Shown here piece by piece: positions 47,269-57,818 of a stretch of DNA of 64,000 nt; positions within the stretch are counted from its first letter, which is position 1; each line of letters starts with the position of its first letter. Location: assembly GCA_010093485.1 (NCBI GenBank), contig MU001516.1, positions 372,001 through 436,000 on the forward strand, in the 5' to 3' direction. Under the pieces are notes generated by a model. That model worked only from the letters and a program-made list of their open reading frames with translations, was not told the origin of the DNA and searched no databases. This stretch comes from Karstenula rhodostoma CBS 690.94 (lineage: Eukaryota > Ascomycota > Dothideomycetes > Pleosporales > Didymosphaeriaceae). The translations under genes were made by a program, and so were the position numbers.

Positions 47269-48049
47269 TGTGTGTCAAGGGTGGACTTTGTGAACTTGTG
47301 AGAAGCAAGAAGTTGGGGTAGATGCTATGTTCTGTCCCCACGTGAGGTTGGTCAAATTAGCGAGCAAGCTTTACCACGATTGGTCTAGCGCACGCTGGTG
47401 CCTTCCTCCTTCGACTTCGCTCATGATCATAGAATATATAATATCTATTAACCAATCCCATCTCTAACACTTAACCCCTTCGAGGCTCCGGTACGTTTAC
47501 AAAAAGCAGTAGCACTGAACTTCGTTAGTTGCGGGCACCTTAGCTCCTCCACTATAGGAGTGAATACTGCTGTCAGCTTCTGCACCGCGAGCAACACGTT
47601 TCATACCAACACGCTCAAAACATCTCTCCGCCACAGCCTTGGCCTCTCCGCGACCGCGACCTCTCCACCACAACCACGACCGCTCCACCTTCGCCACGAC
47701 CACTCATGGGAACATGAAGGCTGGATGTAAGCCAAGGACTTTGCAAGTTAGATATAGAATAGTTAACCCTAGAGTAACTTAGCTTACTATACAAGTTTAT
47801 AATCTTAATCTAATACTGTATCGCCAGTGTTCACCTTCCCTTCCCGTGAGAGCATGACCTCTCTGCTACGCCCGCCGCAACCTCTCCACCGCAACCGCGA
47901 TCCGCCCACCGCAACCGCGAATTCTCTATTGCGCCCACCTCAACCCCTCTACCTTCGCATTAACCGCCACCTTAAATCAACCAGCTGCGAAGTTAGGATT
48001 CCAGCGTCGACAATTACAGAATGCGATAGTCTTGTTTTAACTTTTCGGA
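47269..48049. other. intergenic, with a GC-rich minisatellite-like motif in an AT-richer setting
   Basis: Two clusters (about 47637-47700 and 47868-47950) share variants of CCTCTCCACCGCAACCGCGA, the second with an internal repeat of about 63 bp. AT-rich sequence lies between and after them. No supported gene. Confidence 0.45.
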
Positions 48050-48508
48050 ATGGCATATACCGAATCTAACAATTTCGAGAATGTCTTTGCAGCTTGGGGA
48101 CCCTCGGACGGAACCTACGCCATCACACGCCCTCTACCGTGGGCAAAAAAAGACCCTCTAGAAAACGAGCTGAACGTTGATATAACGTTCTAGGACGATC
48201 CAGAACCCGCGCTTTCGGAACCAACAGAATCCGATTCCTCTTCACAACCTTCTGATGATAATATCCTTCTTGGCCAGTGTAGGAAGGTTCTTGGGCTTCG
48301 TGGGATACACGAAGATGCATTCTACATCAATATCAGCTCTATCATTGTACACGGCAACGCAAAAACATCCAGTCTTGATAAAGCAGATACCGAAGCACTG
48401 CTACATCACCACTCTCTTGAATTCGACCTCTCTTCATGGATTATAGAGGACGAGGTTAACAACTCCAAAAAAACTATTTCCGCACACGGTTTCCTTTGCG
48501 CAGCTTAG
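48050..48508 (+). pseudogene. decayed coding relic with an in-frame TAG
   Basis: From ATG at 48050 the frame encodes 47 residues with protein-like composition, including NVFAAWGPSDGTYAITRPLP. It meets TAG at 48191-48193 and continues open for 104 residues (acidic and Ser-rich, then LLGQCRKVLGLRGIHEDAFY and LEFDLSSWIIEDEVNN) to a stop at 48506-48508. Composition is similar on both sides of the TAG. CAG to TAG would be a C-to-T change in a CpA context, as repeat-induced point mutation makes. The family is not recognised. Frames after about 48470 suggest a possible further frameshift. Confidence 0.45.
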
Positions 48509-48789
48509 AAGCTACTGTCCATCAGATTATACATGCTGTTACCTTCCCTGAGTTGTTAAGCTAATACGCACAGTGTAGTATGTGCGACGATGAAAGTACC
48601 CCAATGTATAACAAAGGGGGTCATTGTTACCAATCAGTGTCTGATCACGCTTTGACACACCGGGTTGATATTAACAGCGTCTTATTCTGTCCGAGTGCGC
48701 CCTCCTCCTGTATGATACCGATACTGAGCAACTCCATAAGCATATATCGCACGCACACCAATTTCCAAAGCCAAGGTTCACCATCCTAA

Positions 48790-49158
48790 CAACCAATACA
48801 TGGGATAGTCAATCTGAGCACAATTTCAGCAATAAAATTAACTTCTTATTCGAGATTTAAGGCGTACTATTCTAAATCTGCGTCCCTATGGACCTCGATT
48901 CAGGGGCTATATCTGTCGAAAGATTTCTGTCTCGTTGTGTCTGTACCAATGCTGATCAAAAAAAGAAAGGAAGTAGGGGCTACCAATCACGGCATTACCG
49001 ATTTTTCGATTCTGGATTCGGTTTGGAACGCTCTAGGTTATCCCAATGGGTCATAGAAAGACGCTTGGGAGCAGCCAGACAAAGTTGAAGAGATTGCAGA
49101 ACTGCTTGGAATACGCGAAGAGCTTCGAGAACTCATCCAAACTGGAAAGGATATCTAA
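48790..49158 (+). pseudogene. second coding relic with an in-frame TAG
   Basis: The frame is open from 48790 for 88 codons, interrupted by TAG at 49054-49056, then open for 33 codons to TAA at 49156-49158. The region around the stop looks like protein: HGITDFSILDSVWNALGYPN before it and AWEQPDKVEEIAELLGIREE plus LRELIQTGKDI after it, an amphipathic helix. No clear start codon precedes it. It may be the 3' part of the same decayed gene as 48050-48508 or a separate remnant. Confidence 0.45.
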
Positions 49159-49703
49159 GCTGGTAGTCTAGCCTAACTAGTATTACAATGTGACGAATGC
49201 GGCATGATGCCAATATCAAGAGACAGTAACAAGCGGTTCCTGCCTACGCATCTCAAGGTATCGCACAATATGCACAGGAAAAGGGCTACAGCTTCGTTCC
49301 CAGTGGCGACGATCTGGGAGTGTCGCGTTCACCTCACTATTTTTACAGCACAGTCGGTATCTCGAACATATGTCTTTGCATTGATTTACACTGCACTGCC
49401 TTCTTAGCTTCATATATGTGCAATTTGATTGCATCTCAAAGGCTAGTATCTCTTTCCGTGTCTTCCAAACACTAACCTCTCACTTCTGGTAAGTTCTGCG
49501 TTCTTCTGGGCGCGGCGCTCACTAGTTTCTCACCAATCAACCCCGTGCCAAGCCCTATCTCGGACGGTACAGCAGTCGCACTAAGCGCTGCTTCCGGGTT
49601 TCCACCCCACTTCATGCACGGGTTTTATTTTTCATGCCCAACGCACAAATTTTTGTAGTTATATTTCTCAGAATTAAAGAATTTTCATCAATCACATGAC
49701 AAC
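49159..49703. other. intergenic
   Basis: AT-richer spacer between the second relic and the tRNA gene. No feature supported. Confidence 0.4.
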
Positions 49704-49787
49704 GGCCGTGTGGCCCAATGGCAAGGCGCTTGACTACGATTCGCATCTGTTATCAAGAGATTCCAGGTTCGACCCCTGGCACGGTCA
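49704..49787 (+). tRNA. tRNA-Arg (ACG) with a 12-nt intron
   Basis: An 84-nt cloverleaf. The acceptor stem GGCCGTG pairs with CACGGTC (one G-T pair), followed by discriminator A at 49787. The D arm has GCC/GGC with loop AATGGCAA. The anticodon stem is CTTGA/TCAAG (49729-49733 and 49753-49757) with anticodon ACG at 49736-49738. The T arm is CCAGG-TTCGACC-CCTGG. The anticodon loop is enlarged by 12 nt (about 49740-49751) immediately after position 37, the canonical nuclear tRNA intron site, so the precursor needs tRNA splicing endonuclease. It sits between the two arms of the degenerate array. The A box is somewhat weak, but the B box (GGTTCGACCCC) is good. Confidence 0.9.
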
Positions 49788-49798
49788 ATGATTCGTTC

Positions 49799-49803
49799 TT
49801 TTT
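49799..49803 (+). terminator. RNA polymerase III terminator of tRNA-Arg
   Basis: A run of five T residues begins 12 nt after the tRNA 3' end, the expected Pol III stop. Confidence 0.75.
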
Positions 49804-50394
49804 GTCGTTATTTCGCACATAACCACCGGAGATATTTTTGCATCTCAACTCTCATGCAACAACCTCTAAACGATACACATGAATACTGTGTCTATTCTGC
49901 TTATCTCCCTATCGAAACGGTCGATAGCCACAACTGCGGACAGAACTCTTTTTCTTGAATCGCAAACGTGAACTTTCTCTCCTCTTCGTATCTCCAGTCC
50001 AAAAGCCATTCGAGACAAGCAAATGTGTCACGAGAGTCCAAGAAGTACTATCGGTAGGGGCATGTATTCTCGGTGTCTCCCTGGGACTTGACTTTTTATA
50101 TGCACGAGTCGCTCAGCCTTTTGTCGAGAATCGCACGCAAGCTGCGTCCGAAATCGAATGACATGAGTTTGATGTGCCTGTTGCTCCTCGTTTGGACACC
50201 GCGAAAAAAAAAATTGAGTCGAGAGTTATTCGAAAAGCCATTCTCTGCCTCTGAAAAAATTCAAAACGACCGATCGATAGTCCATATGCCGCGCCGCTGA
50301 AAAAAGTCAACAAACAATCCAAACGTGAACTTCTTACTAGCTTCCTTTAGTCCAATCTACCAGCAAACTCTAAAACATACATAAGAGCACACCA
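49804..50394. other. transition sequence before the right repeat arm
   Basis: Contains sporadic ATG-block and AAAAC-like motifs (for example near 49855-49930), so the array may begin here, but periodicity is not clear until about 50395. No gene supported. Confidence 0.4.
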
Positions 50395-53025
50395 TGCTTG
50401 TCAGCCTCCAAAACACAATTCAGATTCCTTAAATGGAGCTTCTGCATCTGTGCTGGGCACACTTGTACAAGAACAAGAGTGGAATGTCGCCTCTACAGGC
50501 GTGAGCACTTGTTCTCCGCGCTTCCTTGGTTTCGAAAAAAGGAGGCCCATTCCGTTGCATGTGCCGCCGCATTCAAAATCAGCAACTATACTCACATGTC
50601 TTTATCGCGCCTCTTCTCTTCCAGAAGCACGAAGAACTCTGGTACATGTGCTGTCTAGTTATCTGGGGAGTGCACACGAATACGAGTCGCGGTCATTAGT
50701 TCCTAAAACAGGAGTATTACAAACATCATGTGTGCGGGCGTTGGAAATAACAAGAGCACTGTCAAAACGCGGGAGCTCTCTTCACTCCGCATCTTCTTAC
50801 GCCCACGACCAACGTTCACAGCCATATAGAACGTTTCTCCATGCCCACCAACAACCACACTGCAGGATAACCCTGACCATGTCGAGTGCGCATCCTTTGA
50901 TGGGTGAGGTAGCTAGCGATGAACCAAAAGCTTTAGAAAACAATCGTGTGGTGCTGGTGCTCTCCTGGGCGCTTAAACGGGTCTAAAAATTGAATTGTCA
51001 GAATGTATGTGCGGTCGCATCAAAGGGAATACCAAAAGAGTATATGCGTGCCGTGTCTCTCTTTGCTCGAAGATTGTTCAAACAGTCCACATCATCTACT
51101 TTGCTCTCGGAGACGAATGGCAAAAAGCGGTAGAACGAATGGGATTCCGGTGAAATGACGGTCTCCCCGTATATTTGCCTCACACAAAAGAACTCGTACT
51201 ATTCGAATAATGTCTGGAAGCTTTCGGAAAACTTCACCCTAAATTATTATGTGGACTTCCCTTGGCTGTGAAAAGAATATGCAGATCTACTGAGTTTATG
51301 TGCTGCGTTTTGCTACACGTAGCTCGCGCCTCTAAAGCTCGACACAAATTGCTACAAGAGGACTCTTCCTCGCTAACTGTCATGCACTCAAGGCCTATCT
51401 CGCCACCTACTTCATTACAAATTTCAAGCGGCATTTCGATGTTTCGCGTCTCCAAAGTTGGCATGAGGTGGACTCCATGTCTCCGCGCCCCTCGACTTCC
51501 TACATTTTTTGCACCTAGACAGCACAGCACTATTGTCTATGTGTATCTTACTTTCTCTGTAACCACTTCATGCTTCCCCGGCGCATACTTGAGTCGGAAA
51601 CCTTTTCCCTGACCTCATGTGACACAAATTCAGGGCATTTGAATCATGTGAGCGTGCCTCCCTTGGTCAAAGGAAAAGCAAGATCTCTATATGGTGTCAC
51701 GAACAAGGACAATCAAAACGAATTCTGGGAAGGGAAATGTAGATCCTTCTCTCTCTTCTTACCTCAGGAACCTAAAATATGGACTGCGCTGGTGGATGTT
51801 TGGGACCTTCCCAAACAATTCCATAACAGCCACAGGTGGATCGCTACGCAAAGCATAACTACAAAAACCCACCTCAAGGGCTTTGCATGAACCCCTTCTC
51901 GTCTGCACTCTTCACTTTCCAAAACTCATACTGCGCCGATCAATGTGCGGAACCTCGCAAACCCAATACAGTCACAAATCTATGTGATCCACTCTGCAAG
52001 GACGAGTACACCGAAACGAAACCATCAACCCTCATGTGAATCCCGCTCTCAGTCTCTCCCACCTATGTGGAAAAAACACATTCCGCGCAGTCCATGTCCG
52101 CTGCCTGTCAAATCCCACTTGACGCGACTACATGTGGGCCGCGCTCTCGCCATCTCTACACACAACGACAACCCAAAAAGTCTCGGTCTCAGCGTGACGT
52201 GGATCCCGCTCCCCGCTCCGTCCGCCTAAATACAAAGACGCAGCTTATACGGTTGATGTCTGGTCACTCGAAAAATCTCAAAGCAAATCCCAAATGCCGA
52301 GCGTGCCTTCCTGCGCAATAAAGGTACACTGGAAGCCATCTCATGTCCTCCAGCTTCTCTCAGACGCTGAACGCAAGAATAAATGTGGACTGCGCCCCTT
52401 TCCTCTCCACAGACCCGAATTTGACGTCTGGAACTTTACATGGTACATCTGATACAAAAAATGCGGCGATCAGCAGCTTCTCTCAAAAAAAGGGAAAAGA
52501 TTGCAGCCATGGGAACTGCGGCCCTCTTCTCTTTGTAATTCTGGCAACTCCGCTTCTAAAACCCGTCACGAAAAACCATGCACCGCACCCCCGCTCTTCC
52601 CAAGCCAATGTCAATGGAACACATGCGGAACGCACCTCCCCGTGTCCAATTAAAAAACAATTGTTCCAGCTGGTCCACAGATCGCGCCAGTACACGTACC
52701 GCGCCTCTCCACCTAATCACCGGAACTCCGCTCCAAAAGGACATGGCCTGGAACGCCGCAAACGAACCGCGTCCCTCACCAAGGTCACAATCAACCAGAC
52801 CATGCAGCCTCCCTGCCCTCCACACCTCAAAACCCTACCCGAAAAGCTTGTGTTGTCCAGCCGGTACCGTTGAAATGCTTACGATGACGCGCTCCGTCCC
52901 TGCACAAAACGGGATTTGGCTCTTGCATGGAGACCGTACCTCACTGCCCATGCATCAAAAGTGTACCGAGGAGATTACACATCCAGCACCATTTCCAAAC
53001 CTCATAAGAGCCGAATGATGTGGAC
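50395..53025 (+). repeat. right arm of the degenerate tandem array
   Basis: Units have the same order and orientation as in the left arm: an ATGTG block, often ATGTGGACTGCGC or ATGTGxGC, a CTC/TCT-rich middle, and a CCAAAAC or TCAAAA end. Examples start near 50397, 50597, 50728, 50879, 51008, 51041, 51298, 51647, 51779, 51886, 52132, 52343, 52383 and 53019. Spacing is about 45-75 bp where readable. Unlike the left arm, the plus strand is C- and A-rich (for example 52560-52760). No ORF with protein-like composition runs through it. Confidence 0.6.
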
Positions 53026-53371
53026 TGCGGACTGTGGCTCGGCTTGGTTTTCAGAAACCCATCTCCATGCGAGAGAGGTAGCGATGCGATGGGACGATGG
53101 ATATGCATGGGTTTGAACGACGATGGTGCGCACCTTCATCTGAGAAGGTAAACGTCGATAGACGGCAGATAACAACAGCCACAGCCTCCCACACAAACCG
53201 AAGTGACAACTTATTTTTTTTTTAAACAGCTGTTGACTAGTACACATACACGCGACTCTTTCGCTCTAAGCTTCATAGCCCCCATTCCATTCTACCAAGA
53301 CCGATCAGTCTATCGACAGACAGCATGCGATGTCCCATTTTCCAAACCCCAGCCTCCCACCCATCCATCGC
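53026..53371. other. 3' flank of the valyl-tRNA synthetase gene
   Basis: Separates the right repeat arm from the stop codon of VAS1; a T-rich run lies at 53213-53223. No gene. Confidence 0.4.
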
Positions 53372-56300
53372 CTAGCCCTCAAGCTTCAACTTCTCAAACT
53401 GCTCGAGCGTCTTCTGCCAATTCGCGCCATCCACCTCGGCCGCCTTCAGCTTCTCGCGCTCCGCCTCCTTGACCACGTCGTTTGCCTTTTCCTCCCAGTT
53501 CTCCACGCCCATGATCTTCTTCTGGCGCTCAACAGTCTCGTTTGCCTTCTTGAGCCGGTCCTGCGCTTTCGTGATCTCCTTGTCGATTTCGATGCGGCCC
53601 TTGACGTCGAGGTAGACGGTTGCGGATGAGCCGACGGTATACACGGCGCAGCCCGTGGGTGCGGCGTCGGAGGAGGATAGGATGGTGATGGTGGAGACGG
53701 TCTTGCCGGCGAGGGAGCGGAGCGAGGGGAGCGATGTTGGGAGTGAGAGGACGTCGTGGGTGGTTGAGTCGAGGGCTTGGACAAAAGTTGATCCGCCCTC
53801 CTTGACGGCGTATTCTGAGGTCAGACTACGAAGACCGCGAGAGGCGCCGACGAGGAGCTCGTATTCCTGGTCCGCGGCCTCATCCTCGAACTCGGGCACG
53901 AATTCAGGGTAGGAGGCGACAGTGATGGATGGCGTCTTGTCTCCTTCTCTCCGGGGTAGACGCTGCCAAAGCTCTTCTGTCAAGAAAGGCATATACGGAT
54001 GGATCAAGAGTAGACCCCCTTCAACAGCGGTATACCTGTGAAAGTCAGTCAAGTCAACAAAGCGGGAACAGATACGGAGTGTCTATGTCTAGGACATAGC
54101 GACTCCGTACCGGGGCGTCTCGTACAGAGTCTGCTTTGCGCTCTCCTTCTCGGCATCTGTGCCGTCATCGAATATCGCTTTGCTGTTCTCGATGTAGGTA
54201 TCGCACAGGAACTCATAGAAGTATCTGTAAGCAACCTGGGTCGAAAGCGAGAATTCCCGCTTTTCGAGATGCTCGTTTATCTTCCTGGCGCTGATAGAAA
54301 GTTTGTGCAGAATCCAGCGTTCGGGCAGTCCCTCAGAGCCCCCCTTCGCCGGTGCGGACCGAGGCACGAAGTCGCTGCCTAATCTCCCAAGAGAAAATTT
54401 TACGGATTGATAGATCTTGTTGCAAAATCTCCGGTATCTGTAGCAAAAATCAGTATGAGTCAATAGCGTGGGCGAATACTTGGTGTATGTCTCAGCTAGA
54501 CGAGAAAGAAGTCTTTCTCCTGCAAGAGAAACGCATCCGCATCGTACCCGGGAGTTCACATACCCATGAATAGTCTGTACATCGAAAGCAATGTCACCTC
54601 CACCAGTTGTGTAGCCGATGAGTGACATTCGAAGCGCGTCGGCACCGCACTCGGGGATCCCTTGAGGGAACGCGGTCTTCTGGTACTTCTCGGCCGTCTT
54701 GAGCTCCCTGGGGTCCAAGTTGCCGAGTTTCAGCTTCTGAGTCAGCTCCTGCAGCGAGATCCCCTCTAGGATGTCAATAGGGTCAACAACGTTTCCAAGA
54801 GACTTGGACATCTTCCTGCCCTCGCTGTCTCGGATCAACGAATGACAGTAGACCTCGTTGAAGGGAATCTTTCCGGTTAAATGAAGACTGAACATGATCA
54901 TCCTGGCGACCCAGAAGAAAAGGATGTCCCATCCAGTCTCCAAGAGCGACGTGGGGAACAGGTTCTTCATGTCGACGGTCTCGTTCGGCCAGCCAAGAGT
55001 CGAGAACGGCCAGAGACCAGATGAGAACCACGTGTCAAGCACATCCTCATCGCGTTCGAGAGTGAACTTCTGCCCACCAAACTTCTTCTCGGCCTTTTGC
55101 CGGGCCTCTTCCTCGGTACGACCGGTCACCCACAAGTCGTTGTCAGTGTTGTCACCATCTTGGCCCTCGAGCCGAACAAAGTAGGCCGGGATCTGATGAC
55201 CCCACCAGAGCTGTCTCGACAAGCACCAATCATTGATGTTGTTCAACCAGTGCTTGTAGATCTTCTCCGAGTTAGCCGGTCGGATCTTGATGTCGCCCCG
55301 CTCGACAGCTTCCACAGCAGGCTTGGCCAGACCCTCCATCCTCATCCACCATTGAGGCTTCATCAACGGCTCAATGACGTCCTTCGACTTGGAGCAGAGC
55401 GGGACCTTCATGGGGTTGTCCTCCTTCTTCACAAAGAGGCCCAGCTTCGTGAGCTCCTCGATGACAGTGTACCGCACGTCGAAACGTTTCTGGCCCGCGA
55501 ATTTGCCTCCGTTCTTGTTCATCAAACCGTCATCCGTAAATATGTTGATGAACTCGAGCTTGTGGTTGGTGCCCATGTTGAAATCATTGGGATCATGAGC
55601 CGGGGTAATCTTGACCGCACCAGTACCGAACTCCTTGTCCACGTACTCATCCGCGAAGATAGGCAACAGACGGTCGACAAATGGATGCTTGGCGTGCTTG
55701 CCAATAAGGTGCGTGTACCGCTCATCCTTGGGGTTGACAGCAATACCGGTGTCACCGAGCATAGTCTCCGGACGTGTTGTGGCAACTTCGATGTACTCGT
55801 CTGTGCCATCAATGGGGTATTTGAAGTGCACGATGGTGCCGAACTCTACCTTGCCTGGGGAAAGGTCAGTTAAGTCACAAAAGTGGGTTCTGGGAGACTA
55901 ACGGTCGTATCCCGGGACCTGCAGGAAGTCAGTGTGAATCCATTTAGGATGGGTCAAGATTCACTTACATCGAGAAGTGTTCGGCCCGTGAGCTCTTTAT
56001 TATCGACTTCCAAGTTGGACAGGGCAGTGTTCAACTGTACACACCAGCTAAAAGTAGGGGCAAAGTCAGCAATGGTCCAAAGTTTGGGTAATTAGGTGGA
56101 AGTAGGTGTTTCAGCTCCAGCTAATGTCTGAAAAGTCCAGACAGTAACAACAGCAGACACAACCACTTTGTGCATTGGGGTTTCTTACTTCACAAGGCGA
56201 TTGCTACGATAAATGAGGCCTTCCTCGTGACATCGGACAAATGTTTCTGTGACCGCTGCGGAGAGGTTCTTGTCCATGGTAAACGCCTATTGGAAGTCAG

Positions 56301-57522
56301 TCAAGTCAGAAAAATAGGGCTAGAAATGAAGCATCCCTGTCCGAGACATAGCTACTTCGTACAGGAGCATCTCATACCTCTCGGCTCCAATCCATACTGC
56401 CACCCAAACGCTTGAGCACGCCAGTGATGGACTGGTGGTATTCCTCCTTCCATTCATGTGTACGCTTGACGAACTCGGTACGTCCCAAATCATGTCGGGT
56501 CTTCTTCTCACGTCGCCACAGCATGTTTTCGACAACGCTCTGTGTCGAGATACCCGCATGGTCACAGCCAGGGATGTAGGCGGTCGTATACCCTCTCATA
56601 CGATGCCATCGAATCAACAGATCCTGTAGCGAAGTCGCGAGCGTATGGCCAACGTGAAGCTTTCCGGTGACGTTCGGGGGAGGAATCGGGATGACGAAAG
56701 TGCCCTTTTCATTGACCTTTCCCTCGTTGTAGCCCGGCGTGTTGTACTCTGGCTTGAAGAAGCCCTGCTTCTCCCACCATTCGCCCCATGCGCTCTCGAC
56801 GACAGCGGGGATGTATGCGGTCCGGTGGGGGTCTTCGAGACTGCCGAGGATCTTCTTCTCGCCAGGGGGGGTCGCTTCGACGTAGGGCGGAAGTTCGGGG
56901 GCCTTCTCCTTCTTTTTCTTCTCCTTGGGCGCGGCAGCTTCACCACCCTTGGCCGCAGCAGCTTGAGCTTGCTTTTGCTTAAACTATACGCGCAGGAAAG
57001 TCAGCCGAGTCACGAAGATGACTTCATGTACAAAGTGACCATGTCTAGGACATAGCGACCTGATGTAGGAATTGGGCCGTCTCGTACCTTCGCGTCTTTC
57101 TCAGCCTTTTTCCTCTCTTTTTCTAGCTCCTTCGCAGTCTTGGGCTTTGCCACGTTTTCTTTCCCTCCCTGCTCAGGTGCGGCCTGTCCAGGCGCCGACT
57201 GGCCTGTTCCCTCGGCGCTGGCATGGGCCAGAATGTCCTTCTTGCTCTCTTCTCCCAGCGGCGGCGGCGCGGTAGTATTCGGGCCCGTACTCTCGCCCGT
57301 GACGTTGTGGCTCGACGCATTGAGCGCCATGGCGGTGGCAGTGTAGTGTCTGCTCTGGAGAGCAGACGACGATGGAAAAGGAGCGTGCAGTCGCTGCAAT
57401 GGATGCAGTCGTGTCGTGAGCGTGCGCGACGGGGTAAAAAGGCGTGGAATGGTCCCTCTGAGGATGTGTCGGAGGGTGCGAATTGTGGGAAGGCGCGTGG
57501 TGGGGGGGACGCCGCGGGGCAT
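53372..57522 (-). CDS. VAS1: valyl-tRNA synthetase, mitochondrial and cytosolic forms
   Basis: Eight exons: 57522-57088, 56983-56378, 56286-56189, 56047-55969, 55918-55903 (16-nt microexon), 55854-54564, 54437-54111 and 54035-53372. From the ATG at 57522 this gives 1171 aa; from the in-frame ATG at 57330, 1107 aa, close to yeast Vas1 (1104 aa). The class I HIGH motif is [16 protein letters not shown] (about residue 255, long form) and KMSKS is in [13 protein letters not shown] (about 758). The editing domain ([19 protein letters not shown]) and a C-terminal coiled coil are present. It charges tRNA-Val. The first 64 residues of the long form (Arg/Ser/Thr/Pro-rich, no acids) look like a mitochondrial presequence. 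Several introns are related to each other (see separate entries). Confidence 0.95.
54036..54110 (-). repeat. introner-like intron 7 of VAS1
   Basis: The 75-nt intron carries a near-perfect hairpin: TACGGAGT pairs with ACTCCGTA around an inner CTATGTCCTAGACATAG palindrome. It ends TTGACTTGACTGACTTTCAC plus AG. Two other VAS1 introns share both the palindrome region and the 3' segment. Confidence 0.8.
55855..55902 (-). repeat. short VAS1 intron sharing the 3' element
   Basis: This 48-nt intron ends TTGTGACTTAACTGACCTTT plus CCCCAG, matching the 3' half of the introner-like introns but lacking the palindrome. It could be a reduced copy, or the similarity could reflect a shared branch-site context. 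Confidence 0.5.
56287..56377 (-). repeat. introner-like intron 2 of VAS1
   Basis: The 91-nt intron contains TACGAAGTAGCTATGTCTCG, then GACAGGGATGCTTC, and ends CTGACTTGACTGACTTCC plus AATAG. This corresponds to the hairpin and 3' segments of intron 7 with point changes; the hairpin is weaker. Confidence 0.75.
56984..57087 (-). repeat. introner-like intron 1 of VAS1
   Basis: The 104-nt intron contains TCGCTATGTCCTAGACATGG and ends GTGACTCGGCTGACTTTCCT before the CGCGTATAG acceptor, the same two blocks as in introns 2 and 7, in the same order. Confidence 0.75.
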
Positions 57523-57818
57523 TATATTACATTTTTGACTGGAGCTGCCTGCAGAGCGCGCGCAAGCTCCGAGTCACAGCATCACATGACTCATACCCCG
57601 CGCATGCTCGGACGCAGCACGAACAGGCCGGCATCGTGAGTCCTCGAGTCCCACAACACTTTATGTATTGAGGCAACGGAAAATTATTTCTGCAGATGCG
57701 TGTGAGATGCATCATGCATGAAGGAAATGACGCGAAAATCATGCGAAAATTTAGTGACATGACTTTCTGTAGTTGCTCACCAGACGAGCCGCCCTGAACA
57801 TACAAGAAGAAAAGATGA

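Noticed and set aside
47763..47773. Telomere-like TTAACCCTA
   Set aside because: A single copy only; not a telomeric tract.
40893..53025. CRISPR-like or exact satellite array
   Set aside because: Units are of variable length and highly diverged, with no constant repeat or spacer and no cas genes; the genome is eukaryotic.
55097..55873. 258-codon plus-strand frame opposite VAS1
   Set aside because: Antisense to conserved catalytic exons of valyl-tRNA synthetase.
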